Source of the DNA: Rhodobiaceae bacterium | Lineage (GTDB): Bacteria; Pseudomonadota; Alphaproteobacteria; Parvibaculales; Parvibaculaceae | NCBI GenBank assembly: GCA_003330885.1 | Contig: CP030277.1 | Location: 806,001-870,000, forward strand | DNA length: 64,000 bases | Direction of reading: 5' to 3' | Shown: one piece after another, positions 1-9,734 of the stretch | Position numbering within the stretch: position 1 is the first letter of the stretch | How the letters are laid out: every line of letters begins with the position of its first letter | The notes under the pieces: model-generated | What the model was told of the DNA's origin: nothing | The model's database searches: none | Seen by the model: only the letters and a program-made list of their open reading frames with translations | Program-made: the position numbers and the translations under genes

Positions 1-1
1 T

Positions 2-904
2 GGTCCTGCCGTTGGCGAAGCGTTTTCCCGGCAGCCTTTCGATCACCTGCTTTTCACCGGCGCGACTTCAATTGCGCACCATGTGATGCGGGCCGCCGCT
101 GAAAATCTCGTGCCCTTGACGTTAGAATTGGGCGGCAAGTCACCTGTGATCGTTTCCAAGAGCGCAGATGTAGAAGATGCAGCTGCCAGGATAATGAATG
201 GGAAAACGCTGAATGCGGGTCAGATTTGTCTGGCCCCAGATTACGTATTCGTTCCAGAAGGTAAGGTCGACGCATTTGTCGGCGCTGCTGAAAAATCTGT
301 CGCGAAGATGTATCCGACTCTCAAAGACAATCCTGATTACACATCAATCGTTAATCAGCGGCATTTTGATCGCCTCAACAGCTATCTCGATGATGCTAAG
401 GCGAAGGGCGCGAAAATTGTTGAGGTCAATCCGGCCAACGAGGACTTCTCTCAGCAGCAGACCCACAAAATTCCGCCCACCATCGTTCTCGATGCAACGG
501 ACGATATGAAGATTATGCAGGAAGAGATTTTTGGTCCTCTGCTTCCGGTGAAAACTTACAAAGAGAGTGACGAGACCATTGATTACATCAACGAGAACGA
601 TCGTCCGCTAGGCCTTTATTATTTCGGCGAGGACAAGGCCGAAGAGGACAAGGTGTTGAAAAACACCACTGCGGGTGGCGTGACCGTCAATGATGTTATC
701 ATGCATATCTCCCAGGAAGATCTGCCGTTTGGTGGGATTGGCCCGTCGGGCATGGGGGCCTATCACGGTCTCGATGGCTTTAAAGAGTTTAGCCACGCCA
801 AGTCAATCTACACACAATCAAAGTCTAAAATGGTCGCGGAGATGTTCCGTCCGCCCTACGGCGCGAAGACGCAGAAAAACCTGGCAAGCCAGATCAAGAA
901 ATAG
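2..904 (+). CDS. NAD(P)-dependent aldehyde dehydrogenase (coniferyl aldehyde dehydrogenase-like), 5' truncated by window
   Basis: The reading frame is open from base 2, so the gene starts outside the window; about 300 C-terminal residues are visible. The motif LELGGKSP carries the catalytic glutamate of the aldehyde dehydrogenase superfamily, and NAGQICLAP carries the nucleophilic cysteine. EEIFGPLLPV and LPFGGIGPSGMG are further family signatures. The spacing and the CLAPDYV context resemble coniferyl/medium-chain aldehyde dehydrogenases, which oxidise aldehydes to carboxylic acids with NAD(P) in the cytoplasm. The exact substrate cannot be read from the sequence. A strong intrinsic terminator follows 24 nt after the stop. 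This is truncation by the window edge, not a pseudogene. Confidence 0.93.
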   Translation, partial: GPAVGEAFSRQPFDHLLFTGATSIAHHVMRAAAENLVPLTLELGGKSPVIVSKSADVEDAAARIMNGKTLNAGQICLAPDYVFVPEGKVDAFVGAAEKSVAKMYPTLKDNPDYTSIVNQRHFDRLNSYLDDAKAKGAKIVEVNPANEDFSQQQTHKIPPTIVLDATDDMKIMQEEIFGPLLPVKTYKESDETIDYINENDRPLGLYYFGEDKAEEDKVLKNTTAGGVTVNDVIMHISQEDLPFGGIGPSGMGAYHGLDGFKEFSHAKSIYTQSKSKMVAEMFRPPYGAKTQKNLASQIKK

Positions 905-927
905 GTGTTACCACCTCAATGGAAATC

Positions 928-953
928 GGGCGGCTTGCGAGCCGCCCTTTTTT
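928..953 (+). terminator. Rho-independent terminator after aldehyde dehydrogenase
   Basis: Perfect 8-bp stem GGGCGGCT/AGCCGCCC with a TGCG loop, followed by six T. It lies between the stop of the aldehyde dehydrogenase and the convergent DUF1329 gene. The T-run is on the plus strand only. Confidence 0.9.
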
Positions 954-968
954 GTTGTCTTGCCGAAG

Positions 969-2348
969 TTAACGAACGCCCAGTCGTCTTATCGATGCCG
1001 GCGTGTAGCGATCCTCGCGAAGCTCTGTCGCAAAGAAATTCACTGCAGGTTCCTGATTGATCATACCACCCATCAGATAGCGCCCGTTTGTGAGGTCATA
1101 ATAGGCCATGCCGGCACCCGCGCAGAGTGGCACTTCGTAGGCGGTTTTCGGATAGCCCTCTTGAGTCCGCCAAAGCTCGCCCCGGGTGTCATAAAGTTCG
1201 GTCGCAATGACGCCCCAACTGTCTTCCTGCAGATACATGCGCCGACGCTGGTAAACGTGTCGAGTTGCTGGTTTGAGGTTTGCTTCAATGACCCACGCGC
1301 GCTGAAGTTCGTAACGCGTATGTTCCTGGTTAATATGGCGAGCCGCGATGATGTCGTCATATTGCAACTCTGCAGATCCCAACCGGTAGTTATTGTTCGG
1401 CAGGTAGTATTCGTTTTTGCCGATCACAGTCCAGTTGTAGCGGTTTGGTGAGCCATTGTAGCCGCCCAAGCTATCAACCGTGAACATGCCGTCTGAGTTC
1501 ACACCAGGATTGTCATAGGCAATATTTGGCGCCCGACGCACACGGCGTGTTCCGGGGCTATACTGCCAGGCAAGGCGAGGTTGCTGAGCCATATTGATAG
1601 TTTCATGGACGAGCGTGACGTTTCCCGCACGCCGTGCTGGTGCGACGGTATGAGCAATGTAAAGAGCCCAGATATTTTCCAGGTCTTCGGCCTTTTCTTT
1701 CGTCGGATCGTTCCACGCGACGATTGCCTCATCCTGAACCGTGTAAAGTGTATAGTCGCCACTTGCTGTTGGGATCGCCGCCGCATACTGGCGGGTTGCC
1801 TTATAGTTGATGAAGACCAGCATGTGGTTCCAGATAATCTCTAACGCATTGTTTGGGATTGGAAAGGGTTTGGACATGATAGCGCCGACCACGCCATTGC
1901 CACCTGCGGCAAGGTCGCCAACCAGAGCATTGTTCCGAGCAGCAGCAAACACATTGTCCGGGAACGTGCAGGTCCGACGGGTCTTGTAGACGGGCATAAA
2001 GTAGGTACTGCTGTAGGTGTCGAGCAGCGCTTTGTGAGCCCCTGTCAGCCGGTCAGCATATTGTGCGGCATTACTGGCATCAATCGTGAAGAGGAGCGGA
2101 TCGTTTGCGAACGGATCGGGATGGTGCATGCCGACCTGATAAGTGACATTAGAAGGAGGTGAGGAGAGGCCTCCAGTCCAGGCAGGGATCGACCCATCGG
2201 CGTTGCCGCCTTTTTCAGCGCCAAGAGGCGTCAAATCACGCCCCAGCCGTGCAACCTGGCTCTCTGGTACTTTAGCAATTGCAGTCGATGTAGCGCCGAT
2301 GCCTGTTGCAACAAGCACAGCCAATACCGCTCTATGAAGCTTCCCCAT
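969..2348 (-). CDS. DUF1329 family exported protein
   Basis: A 459-residue protein with an N-terminal signal peptide (KLHRAV followed by a hydrophobic stretch and ATSTAIA, likely cleavage near residue 25). It then has the DUF1329 start LGRDLTPLGAEKGGNADGSIPAW. Members of this family are periplasmic or outer-membrane-associated, have a LolA/LolB-like fold, and often sit beside RND exporters or steroid and hydrocarbon degradation genes; the function is not established. It is monocistronic here. The ATG at 2348 follows a good GGGAGGG ribosome site. A perfect inverted repeat lies just upstream (2363-2381). Confidence 0.88.
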   Translation of the reverse strand: MGKLHRAVLAVLVATGIGATSTAIAKVPESQVARLGRDLTPLGAEKGGNADGSIPAWTGGLSSPPSNVTYQVGMHHPDPFANDPLLFTIDASNAAQYADRLTGAHKALLDTYSSTYFMPVYKTRRTCTFPDNVFAAARNNALVGDLAAGGNGVVGAIMSKPFPIPNNALEIIWNHMLVFINYKATRQYAAAIPTASGDYTLYTVQDEAIVAWNDPTKEKAEDLENIWALYIAHTVAPARRAGNVTLVHETINMAQQPRLAWQYSPGTRRVRRAPNIAYDNPGVNSDGMFTVDSLGGYNGSPNRYNWTVIGKNEYYLPNNNYRLGSAELQYDDIIAARHINQEHTRYELQRAWVIEANLKPATRHVYQRRRMYLQEDSWGVIATELYDTRGELWRTQEGYPKTAYEVPLCAGAGMAYYDLTNGRYLMGGMINQEPAVNFFATELREDRYTPASIRRLGVR

Positions 2349-2362
2349 AACACCCTCCCAGG

Positions 2363-2381
2363 TAGTAATAGTGAATTACTA
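2363..2381. promoter_or_regulatory. Inverted repeat upstream of DUF1329 gene (candidate operator)
   Basis: TAGTAAT-AGTGA-ATTACTA is a perfect 7-bp inverted repeat with a 5-nt spacer, 15 nt upstream of the DUF1329 start and next to its ribosome site. Position and symmetry suggest a repressor site. No cognate regulator gene is adjacent, so the role is inferred. Confidence 0.4.
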
Positions 2382-2498
2382 AATCAGAATGCGTCATGCG
2401 AGAGGGAACATCAACCCAATTTTGATACAAAGATGAGGCAAGCGATGACAAGACGTTCAGTGCACACCCGGTAGCGGTGCTAGCGAGACATTTACGAC

Positions 2499-4112
2499 TT
2501 ATGCGTCTTCGGTTGCAGCTTCTTCCACTTCCGGCTCATCGTCTTCTGGCTCGGGAGCCCGACGAACGATAGGGCGCGCTATAAAGGCAGGCATGTGACC
2601 ACCGAATGGGTCCTGGCCCTTTTTGCCGCGCATCGGCTTGGTGTCAGATTCTGACCCTTCGTCTGCCTGCACAGGCTCGGCCGCTGCTTTTGTTTTCTTT
2701 GCAGCAGGTTTCCGCGTCCGAGTGCGTTTGGGCTTCGGTGCTTCTTCCTTACCGTTGTCAGCAGTGTTTGCGTCTGCTTCAACAGTTTCAGTAGCTGTCT
2801 CAGCAACAGCTTCCTGCGCTTCTTCGGTCTTTTTACGACGTCCACGGCTGCGAGGCTTCTTCGGCGCTTCTTCTTTGGCTTCTGGTGCCTCTGCGTCAGC
2901 CTTCGGAGCTTCCGCGTCGGCCTTTGACGCTTTTGCTGCTGGCTTAGCTGGCTTGCCGTCCTTGCCATATGCACTGTCGGCATCAATGGGCTTGCCAATC
3001 AGTTTCTCGATCGCCGCGAGATATTTTCCGTCTTCTTTGGTCGACAGCATGAATGCTGCGCCTTCACGGCCTGCGCGACCTGTCCGGCCGATCCGGTGAA
3101 CATAGTCTTCCGCGTGGCTTGGCACGTCGAAATTGATCACATGGCTCACGGCTGGGATGTCGAGGCCGCGGGCTGCAACATCACTTGCCACAAGAATTTG
3201 AATTTCGTTTTTCTTGAATCCAGCAAGTGTGCGTGTCCGCGTAGACTGATCTAGATCACCATGCAGACAACCGGCAGAGAAGCCATGCTTCACCAAAGAA
3301 CGGTGCAGAACACCTACATCGCGCTTTCGGTTGCAAAAGACGATGGCGTTCTTCACATCTTCCGTCTTCAGAATGTCCCGCAGTACATCGCGCTTATCGA
3401 GGCGGTGTGTTGGGATGAGTTTCTGCGTCACAGTTGAGGCCGTGGAGGACGCTTTCGCAACTTCAATCCGGACGGGGTCCTTCAGGAACGTCTTGGTGAG
3501 ACGCGTAATCTCCGGCGGCATGGTTGCGGAGAAGAAGAGCGTCTGGCGCTTGCCAGGAATGAGTTTGCAGATGCGCTCAATATCAGGAATGAAACCCATG
3601 TCTAGCATGCGGTCAGCTTCGTCAATCACCAGCGTCTGAACGCCGGTAAGAAGAACCTTGCCACGCTCGAAATGGTCAAGCAGCCGCCCAGGTGTTGCGA
3701 TCAACACGTCCACACCGCGGTCCAGCTTCTTTTCCTGGTCGCCGAACGACACGCCACCGATGAGCAGGGCCATCGTGAGCTTGTGGTTCTTGCCGTAGAC
3801 TTCAAAATTCTCTGAGACCTGCGCCGCGAGTTCGCGGGTCGGTTCCACAATCAGCGAGCGCGGCATGCGAGCCCGTGCTCGGCCTCGGCCAAGCTTTTCG
3901 ATCATCGGAAGGGTGAAGGAGGCGGTCTTGCCGGTACCGGTTTGCGCGATCCCGAGAATGTCTCGTCCGTTCAGCGCTTCGGGGATGGCTTGTGCCTGAA
4001 TAGGCGTCGGTTCTGTGTAACCAGCTTGATTGATGGCATCAAGGACCTTGGGTCCAAGGCCGAGTTCATCAAACGTCTTTTTGGGCTCACTGCCCGTTTC
4101 GTCAGCTGTCAT
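2499..4112 (-). CDS. DEAD-box ATP-dependent RNA helicase, RhlE-like
   Basis: A 537-residue RNA helicase. All core motifs are present in order: Q motif region GYTEPTPIQ, motif I AQTGTGKT, Ia PTRELA, Ib TPGRL, II DEAD, III SAT, and VI HRIGRTGRAG. The helicase core ends near residue 380. The last ~155 residues are low-complexity, alternating Glu/Ala runs with Lys/Arg/Pro clusters (KPRSRGRRKK, KPAAKKTKAAA). Such tails in RhlE/CsdA-type helicases bind RNA nonspecifically. Likely role: ribosome assembly and mRNA turnover, especially in the cold. It is a single gene; 212 nt separate it from parE on the same strand. Confidence 0.93.
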   Translation of the reverse strand: MTADETGSEPKKTFDELGLGPKVLDAINQAGYTEPTPIQAQAIPEALNGRDILGIAQTGTGKTASFTLPMIEKLGRGRARARMPRSLIVEPTRELAAQVSENFEVYGKNHKLTMALLIGGVSFGDQEKKLDRGVDVLIATPGRLLDHFERGKVLLTGVQTLVIDEADRMLDMGFIPDIERICKLIPGKRQTLFFSATMPPEITRLTKTFLKDPVRIEVAKASSTASTVTQKLIPTHRLDKRDVLRDILKTEDVKNAIVFCNRKRDVGVLHRSLVKHGFSAGCLHGDLDQSTRTRTLAGFKKNEIQILVASDVAARGLDIPAVSHVINFDVPSHAEDYVHRIGRTGRAGREGAAFMLSTKEDGKYLAAIEKLIGKPIDADSAYGKDGKPAKPAAKASKADAEAPKADAEAPEAKEEAPKKPRSRGRRKKTEEAQEAVAETATETVEADANTADNGKEEAPKPKRTRTRKPAAKKTKAAAEPVQADEGSESDTKPMRGKKGQDPFGGHMPAFIARPIVRRAPEPEDDEPEVEEAATEDA

Positions 4113-4324
4113 ATGTCTCTATTTCTGCCGTTGTAAATTAGTCGCGTGACGGGCACCCGGATGGTGGAAGTCTGCGCGACGCGTGGCAGCTAGAGTTCAG
4201 TGCTGCCATACGAATTGGCCGGAACATACGAGCTGACAGCGGAATGTCAACAAAACGGCCACAGGTTTCGTGGTTTTTGCGCAACAGTTAGAACGACAAG
4301 CCTAATTTAGCCTCAAAACCAGGC

Positions 4325-6385
4325 CTAAATGTCCAAATCCGTCGCGAATTCCGCCCGTTCCTGGATGAACTTGAAGCGAAGCTCTGGCTTGTTGCCCATG
4401 AGGCGAGCAACAGACGAACGGGTTTCTGCCATCTCATCTTCGGGCATTACAACCTGAAGCAGGGTGCGTTTGGCCCGGTTCATCGTCGTTACTTTCAGCT
4501 GCGCGGGTAGCATCTCGCCAAGTCCCTTAAAGCGGCTGATTTCGACTTTACCCCGACCGCTAAATTCGGTCGCCATCAGATGGTCCTTGTCGGCATCATC
4601 GCGGGCATAGGCCGTCTTGCTGCCCTGGGCGAGCTTGTAGAGCGGCGGCACAGCGAGGAAGAGATGGCCGCTGTGAATGAGCTCTGGCATCTGTTGAAAG
4701 AAGAAGGTGATGAGAAGCGAGGCGATGTGGGCACCATCCACGTCCGCATCGGTCATGATGATGATCTTCTCATACCGGAGGTCTTCATTCCGGTAGTACT
4801 GACCGGGCCGCACACCTAGCGCCTGGATAAGATCGCTGATCTGCTGGTTCTGGGACATCTTGTCCGCAGACGCGCTTGCGACGTTCAGAATTTTGCCGCG
4901 CAGGGGAAGGATGGCTTGTGTTTTCCGGTCTCGTGCCTGTTTGGCGGAACCACCAGCCGAGTCACCCTCAACGATAAAGAGTTCGGAACCCGCAGCGCCT
5001 GATTGAGAGCAGTCGGCGAGCTTGCCGGGAAGCCGCAGCTTTCGCGTCGCGGACTGGCGATTGACTTCTTTTTCCTGCTTCCGCCGCAGCCGCTCTTCCG
5101 AGCGATCAATTACCCATTCCAGAAGCTTTGCTGCCTGCTGGGGACGTTCTGACAACCAATGATCGAAGTGATCCCGGATCGCGCCCTCAGTGAGCTTCTG
5201 CGCTGAGACGGTTGCGAGCTTGTCTTTCGTCTGGCCGACAAATTCCGGCTCACGGATAAAGACAGAAAGCAGCGCCCCGCAGGCAGTCATCACATCGTCA
5301 GCCGTGATCTGCGAGGCTTTCTTGTTGTTCGTCAATTCGCCATAGGCTTTCAGACCCTTGGTGAGCGCCGCGCGCATGCCGGCCTCGTGGGTGCCGCCGT
5401 CGGCAGTCGGGATCGTATTACAATAGGACGACATAAAGCCGTCGCTATTGTACCAGCCAATGGCCCATTCTACTGTGCCGTGGCCGCCATTCTCCCGCTT
5501 CACGCGGCCTGTGAAAGGCTCCGCTGTGACGGATGTCAGGCCTTCAGTTGAGACGGTGAGATAGTCCACCAACCCATTTGGGAAATGCAGCACGTCTTTT
5601 GTGGGCGTCTGATCCTTGTCACCCACCATGGAGGGATCGCAGGACCACCGTATTTCAACACCGCCGTAAAGATAGGCTTTGGAACGTGCCATCTTGTAAA
5701 GACGCGCAGGCTTGAACTTGAGCCCGCCTTTGAAAATTTCCGCGTCCGGGTGGAAGGTTACGCTGGTGCCGCGCTTGTTTTTGACAGCACCTTTTTTCTT
5801 GAGCTTGCCTTTTGGCTTCCCGCGCGAAAATTCCTGTTCGTAGGCCTGCTGATCGCGGGCAACTTCCACGAGCAGTCGGTCTGAAAGCGCGTTGACGACG
5901 GAGACACCAACCCCGTGCAGACCGCCGGATGTCTCATAGGCGTCGCCGCCGAACTTCCCGCCCGCATGAAGCGTGGTCATGATGACTTCAAGCGCGGACT
6001 TGTTCTTGAACTTAGGGTGCGGATCGACCGGGATGCCGCGCCCATTGTCAGAAACTTTGAGCGAGCCATCTGCCATCAGCTCCACATCAATCCAGCTGGC
6101 ATGACCGGCAACCGCCTCGTCCATGGAATTGTCGAGCACTTCGGCAAACAGGTGATGTAACGCGCCTTCATCCGTGCCACCAATATACATGCCAGGGCGC
6201 CGGCGAACGGGCTCCAGCCCTTCAAGCACCTCAATATCCTTGGCGGAATAGCCAGCCTTCTTGGACACCGTCTTTTTTGCAGCAGCCTTGGGTGCGGCTT
6301 TCTTTGCACCGGCGCCAGCTTTGGGCGAGCCGAAAAGGTCGTCAGATTTGGGCTTGGATGTAGTGGTTTTCTTTTTGGCGGGCAT
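4325..6385 (-). CDS. parE: DNA topoisomerase IV subunit B
   Basis: 686 residues with the start placed at MPAKKK (ATG at 6385); a longer in-frame TTG start at 6430 is less likely. The GHKL ATPase motifs EVLDNSMDEA, DNGRGIP and GGLHGVGVSVVN are visible, then the TOPRIM motifs IVEGDSAGGSA and TDADVDGAH. The MYIGGTDE context and the lack of a large TOPRIM insertion favour ParE over GyrB. With ParC (not in the window) it decatenates daughter chromosomes using ATP. The N-terminal ~45 residues are an extra basic Lys/Ala/Pro-rich extension that is not part of the ATPase fold. Confidence 0.95.
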   Translation of the reverse strand: MPAKKKTTTSKPKSDDLFGSPKAGAGAKKAAPKAAAKKTVSKKAGYSAKDIEVLEGLEPVRRRPGMYIGGTDEGALHHLFAEVLDNSMDEAVAGHASWIDVELMADGSLKVSDNGRGIPVDPHPKFKNKSALEVIMTTLHAGGKFGGDAYETSGGLHGVGVSVVNALSDRLLVEVARDQQAYEQEFSRGKPKGKLKKKGAVKNKRGTSVTFHPDAEIFKGGLKFKPARLYKMARSKAYLYGGVEIRWSCDPSMVGDKDQTPTKDVLHFPNGLVDYLTVSTEGLTSVTAEPFTGRVKRENGGHGTVEWAIGWYNSDGFMSSYCNTIPTADGGTHEAGMRAALTKGLKAYGELTNNKKASQITADDVMTACGALLSVFIREPEFVGQTKDKLATVSAQKLTEGAIRDHFDHWLSERPQQAAKLLEWVIDRSEERLRRKQEKEVNRQSATRKLRLPGKLADCSQSGAAGSELFIVEGDSAGGSAKQARDRKTQAILPLRGKILNVASASADKMSQNQQISDLIQALGVRPGQYYRNEDLRYEKIIIMTDADVDGAHIASLLITFFFQQMPELIHSGHLFLAVPPLYKLAQGSKTAYARDDADKDHLMATEFSGRGKVEISRFKGLGEMLPAQLKVTTMNRAKRTLLQVVMPEDEMAETRSSVARLMGNKPELRFKFIQERAEFATDLDI

Positions 6386-6531
6386 AGGAACTCGAAGGAA
6401 TAGGGGGTGCACGACCCGGAACCGAATCAAACCTCATTCTACTCTTCAGCCAGCTTGAATGCGGAAGAGAATGCCTCCTATGATCGTTTATCCGACATTT
6501 TACCACCTGCAGAACATCTGGAGCCCATCCA

Positions 6532-7827
6532 ATGCCCACTATCAATGACCCGCTGACACTGCCCTGTGGTGTAACGCTCAAGAACCGTCTCTGTAAGGCT
6601 GCCATGACAGAGGGCCTGGGCGATCCAGACAATAAGGCGACCCACCGCCATGAGGCGCTCTACCGCCGCTGGGCGGAAGGCGGGGCGGGCATGCTCCTTA
6701 CCGGCAATGTGCAGGTGGACCGGCGTTATATGGAGAGGCCGGGCAATGTGGCGATTGATGGTCCTCAGTCAAACGAGGCGATTGCCGCCCTTCGCGCTTA
6801 TGCAGAGGCAGGCACCGCGAACGATACCCATCTCTGGATGCAGATCAGCCATGCGGGCCGTCAGACACCCGCGTCGGTGGCGAAGGAACCCGTAGGCCCA
6901 TCAGACATTGCCCTTGAAATGCCAGGCAGCCAGTTCGGTAAGCCCCGAGCGCTGACGGGTGAGGAAATCAGGGATGTGATCGGCCGCTTTGCCCATGCAG
7001 CACAGATCGCCAGCGACACGGGCTTCACAGGCGTGCAGGTGCACGGCGCCCATGGCTATTTGATCTCAGAGTTTCTCTCGCCCGACGTGAACACACGGAC
7101 GGATGAGTGGGGCGGCAGTCTGGAAAACCGGGCGCGGCTTCTCCTGGAAGTCGTGCGTGCGGTGCGTGGCGCCGTGGGGCCGGATTTTCCGGTTTCGGTG
7201 AAACTCAACTCAGCCGACTTCCAGCGCGGCGGTTTCTCTCACGAAGACTCGCTTCAGGTTGCCAAATGGCTGAACGACGAGACGGTCGACCTCCTGGAAA
7301 TTTCAGGCGGCACCTATGAGCAACCGCGCATGGGCGGCTATGACGACATGACGCTTAATCCCGACCGCTCGGAAAAACGCGCGGAAAGCACCATCGCGCG
7401 CGAAGCCTATTTCCTGGAATATGCAACCGACATCCGCAAAGCGACCACCATGCCGCTCATGGTCACCGGCGGCTTCCGCTCAGTGGAGGGAATGAATGCG
7501 GCCCTCGCATCTGGCGAGATGGACATGGTGGGCCTTGGCCGTCCACTCTGTGTGGATGCAGACGTGCCAAACAAATTGCTGTCCGGCGCGATGACAGAAA
7601 CCCCGGCGTTTGAGAAGACACTTCAAATCGGACCCGGCTGGCTCGGGCCGCATTCGCCCTTCGCGATTGTCAAAGGTCTCAACGGCTGGGGACAGCAGGG
7701 TTGGTTCTGCCTGCAGATATTGCGCATGGGAGATGGCCAGGACCCGGATACCAAGATGGGCGTCTTCAAGGCCTTCCGCGATTACGCCAAAAACGAAGCC
7801 CGCACCGCAGACGCGTTGGTGCGGTAG
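6532..7827 (+). CDS. NADH:flavin oxidoreductase, Old Yellow Enzyme family
   Basis: A 431-residue FMN-dependent TIM-barrel oxidoreductase. HAGRQTP and GFTGVQVHGAHGYLISEFLSP are typical OYE signatures, the latter followed by N-T-R-D-WGGSLENR-type residues. The barrel spans about residues 1-370, and no C-terminal iron-sulfur/FAD domain follows, so it is a single-domain OYE rather than a dienoyl-CoA reductase. These enzymes reduce activated alkenes with NAD(P)H; the substrate is not deducible. The ATG follows GGAG at a short distance. The next gene (KAP NTPase) begins 18 nt downstream on the same strand but differs in base composition. Confidence 0.92.
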   Translation: MPTINDPLTLPCGVTLKNRLCKAAMTEGLGDPDNKATHRHEALYRRWAEGGAGMLLTGNVQVDRRYMERPGNVAIDGPQSNEAIAALRAYAEAGTANDTHLWMQISHAGRQTPASVAKEPVGPSDIALEMPGSQFGKPRALTGEEIRDVIGRFAHAAQIASDTGFTGVQVHGAHGYLISEFLSPDVNTRTDEWGGSLENRARLLLEVVRAVRGAVGPDFPVSVKLNSADFQRGGFSHEDSLQVAKWLNDETVDLLEISGGTYEQPRMGGYDDMTLNPDRSEKRAESTIAREAYFLEYATDIRKATTMPLMVTGGFRSVEGMNAALASGEMDMVGLGRPLCVDADVPNKLLSGAMTETPAFEKTLQIGPGWLGPHSPFAIVKGLNGWGQQGWFCLQILRMGDGQDPDTKMGVFKAFRDYAKNEARTADALVR

Positions 7828-7845
7828 GGCTGATTAGGATCAAGC

Positions 7846-9543
7846 ATGCAAGATGTCAAAAGAGAGATACGTCGTTTTTTAAGCAGCCCAGTACCCGAAG
7901 TGCTGGAGATTCGTGGCAGGTGGGGAGTTGGCAAGACTTACCTTTGGAACCGAGAGATTGAGAGTGCCAGCTGCAGATCAGACATCGCCCTCAATCGATA
8001 CTCTTATGTTTCGCTATACGGTTTGAACGATCTTGACCAAGTAAAGCAGTCGATTTTTGACAATAGACAAAAGAGTGATCAACTGGGCCAGCCTGCCTCA
8101 CTTGACACGCTAGTGGAGAACTCCAAGGAAATCCTCAAACAGCTCCGACCTGCTTCGCGCGCAAAACGTATCCTAGATTTGGTGAGCCTCGTGCCTGGAC
8201 TACAATCAATCTCGGGCTTGGCTGACGTGACGAGGTCGTATTTTTACTTTCTGATTTCAGAACAGCTCATCTGTTTCGATGACTTGGAGAGGGCGTCGAG
8301 CAAATTCGATGTTGAGGATTTGATGGGCCTAATCTCCCAACTGAAGGAGCAGAAGCAGTGCAAGATCGTTCTGATTTTGAACGACGAACCTCTTGAGGGT
8401 GAACAGGGAGATTTTGACGGAACGGCCGAAAAAGTGGTCGACATTTCTCTGCTGTTCAAACGTTCGGCACGTGATTGCGCGCAAATTGCATTAAGCTCAG
8501 AAGGTCATCTAACTGAATGGTTGACGGGGTTCTTTGATGAGCTAGGAATTGACAATTTGAGGTTGATGCGTCGTGTCGAACGGATCTTGCTGACAATCAA
8601 AGGATCAATGGATCGCTATGATCCATCGATATTTGAGCAGCTTTGCAAAGTGACCACACTCTTTATGTGGAGCAAATACGGAAAGCAGGAAACTCCGTCA
8701 AAGGAGTACATTCTGAAAGTGATGGCGCCCTTTTCTGGCTATAGATCCGGCGAACAAGAGCTGTCATCAAAAGAAAGTTCCTGGAAGGAGTTGATTACCA
8801 AGTACCAATTTTACCCCTTTAGCGATCTGGATAGAGTTGCAATCGATGCTGTAGACAACGGGTACTTCCAAATGAACTTACTCTGCGATCAAGCGCAACG
8901 AAAACAAAACGAAATAGACAAGAAACAATCCAGAGAAGCTTTCTACGACGTCTGGAAATCTCTGGATGATTCTTTCGACGGCACACCTGAACAGTTTGTG
9001 GGGGATATGACCCAAGCGTTCAAGCTAAACGCATTGGCCTTGTCACCTCGAGATTTGAACCAGACGGTACAAATCTGCAAGCAGCTGGGTTTTGAGAACG
9101 AAGTAGACGCGCTCATCAAAACGTTTGTTGATACGCACGCTGAAGATGATGAAGTGTTTGATCTTGATCGATCTCCTTACCGCAACGACCTCTCAGAGGT
9201 AGAGGTGCGGATGGCCTTTGAGAAAAAAATGGGCGGGGTTGTCGTGAAGCAAGATATGGCGGGCGTGCTGCTGCGAATAGTCGAACAAAGCGGTTGGAAT
9301 CCAAGTGATATTGAATTCCTTGCCAGCAAGAGCGTAGAGGAATACGAAGCGCTATTTAGAGAGTTAAAAGGCTCTGACAAAAGGGCTGTAATTGGACGTT
9401 GTCTGGATTTCGAACGTTTCACAGATGCACCAGATGAATTGCAGGAAATCAGTAAAAAGTCCAAACTCGCATTGAGAGCAATATCCAAAGACTCGGAATT
9501 CGCAGAATTCAAGGTCAGGCGATTGGGCATCGAACTAGACTAG
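7846..9543 (+). CDS. KAP-type P-loop NTPase (putative phage-exclusion/defence protein)
   Basis: 565 residues. Walker A is GRWGVGKT (residues 24-31). Walker B is LICFDDLER (141-149), with the double-Asp and Leu-Glu-Arg pattern seen in the KAP family (Kidins220/ARMS/PifA). VLILNDE (about 170) fits sensor 1. A hydrophobic segment lies between Walker A and B (VSLVPGLQSISGL, SYFYFLI), where KAP proteins often carry membrane segments, but it is not clearly transmembrane. The C-terminal ~350 residues are alpha-helical and unrecognised. The gene is visibly AT-richer than its neighbours, suggesting acquisition. F-plasmid PifA, which excludes T7, belongs to this family; a defence role here is inference. 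No partner gene is adjacent. Confidence 0.75.
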   Translation: MQDVKREIRRFLSSPVPEVLEIRGRWGVGKTYLWNREIESASCRSDIALNRYSYVSLYGLNDLDQVKQSIFDNRQKSDQLGQPASLDTLVENSKEILKQLRPASRAKRILDLVSLVPGLQSISGLADVTRSYFYFLISEQLICFDDLERASSKFDVEDLMGLISQLKEQKQCKIVLILNDEPLEGEQGDFDGTAEKVVDISLLFKRSARDCAQIALSSEGHLTEWLTGFFDELGIDNLRLMRRVERILLTIKGSMDRYDPSIFEQLCKVTTLFMWSKYGKQETPSKEYILKVMAPFSGYRSGEQELSSKESSWKELITKYQFYPFSDLDRVAIDAVDNGYFQMNLLCDQAQRKQNEIDKKQSREAFYDVWKSLDDSFDGTPEQFVGDMTQAFKLNALALSPRDLNQTVQICKQLGFENEVDALIKTFVDTHAEDDEVFDLDRSPYRNDLSEVEVRMAFEKKMGGVVVKQDMAGVLLRIVEQSGWNPSDIEFLASKSVEEYEALFRELKGSDKRAVIGRCLDFERFTDAPDELQEISKKSKLALRAISKDSEFAEFKVRRLGIELD

Positions 9544-9734
9544 CTGACAGATTTAACAGGCGGTTGCTTGTCTTACCTTTGGGTGTCTCCTCGGTTTACA
9601 ACGTCACTCCACATGCACACACCGGCAAGGAAACTGTCATGGGCAGCCCTGTTAAGCAGGGGAGAGCTTCGAGGCTGAACGACGAGAGGCGCCGCGCGAC
9701 GCTCACTTTTGATCTGTGACGACGGTTCAATACG

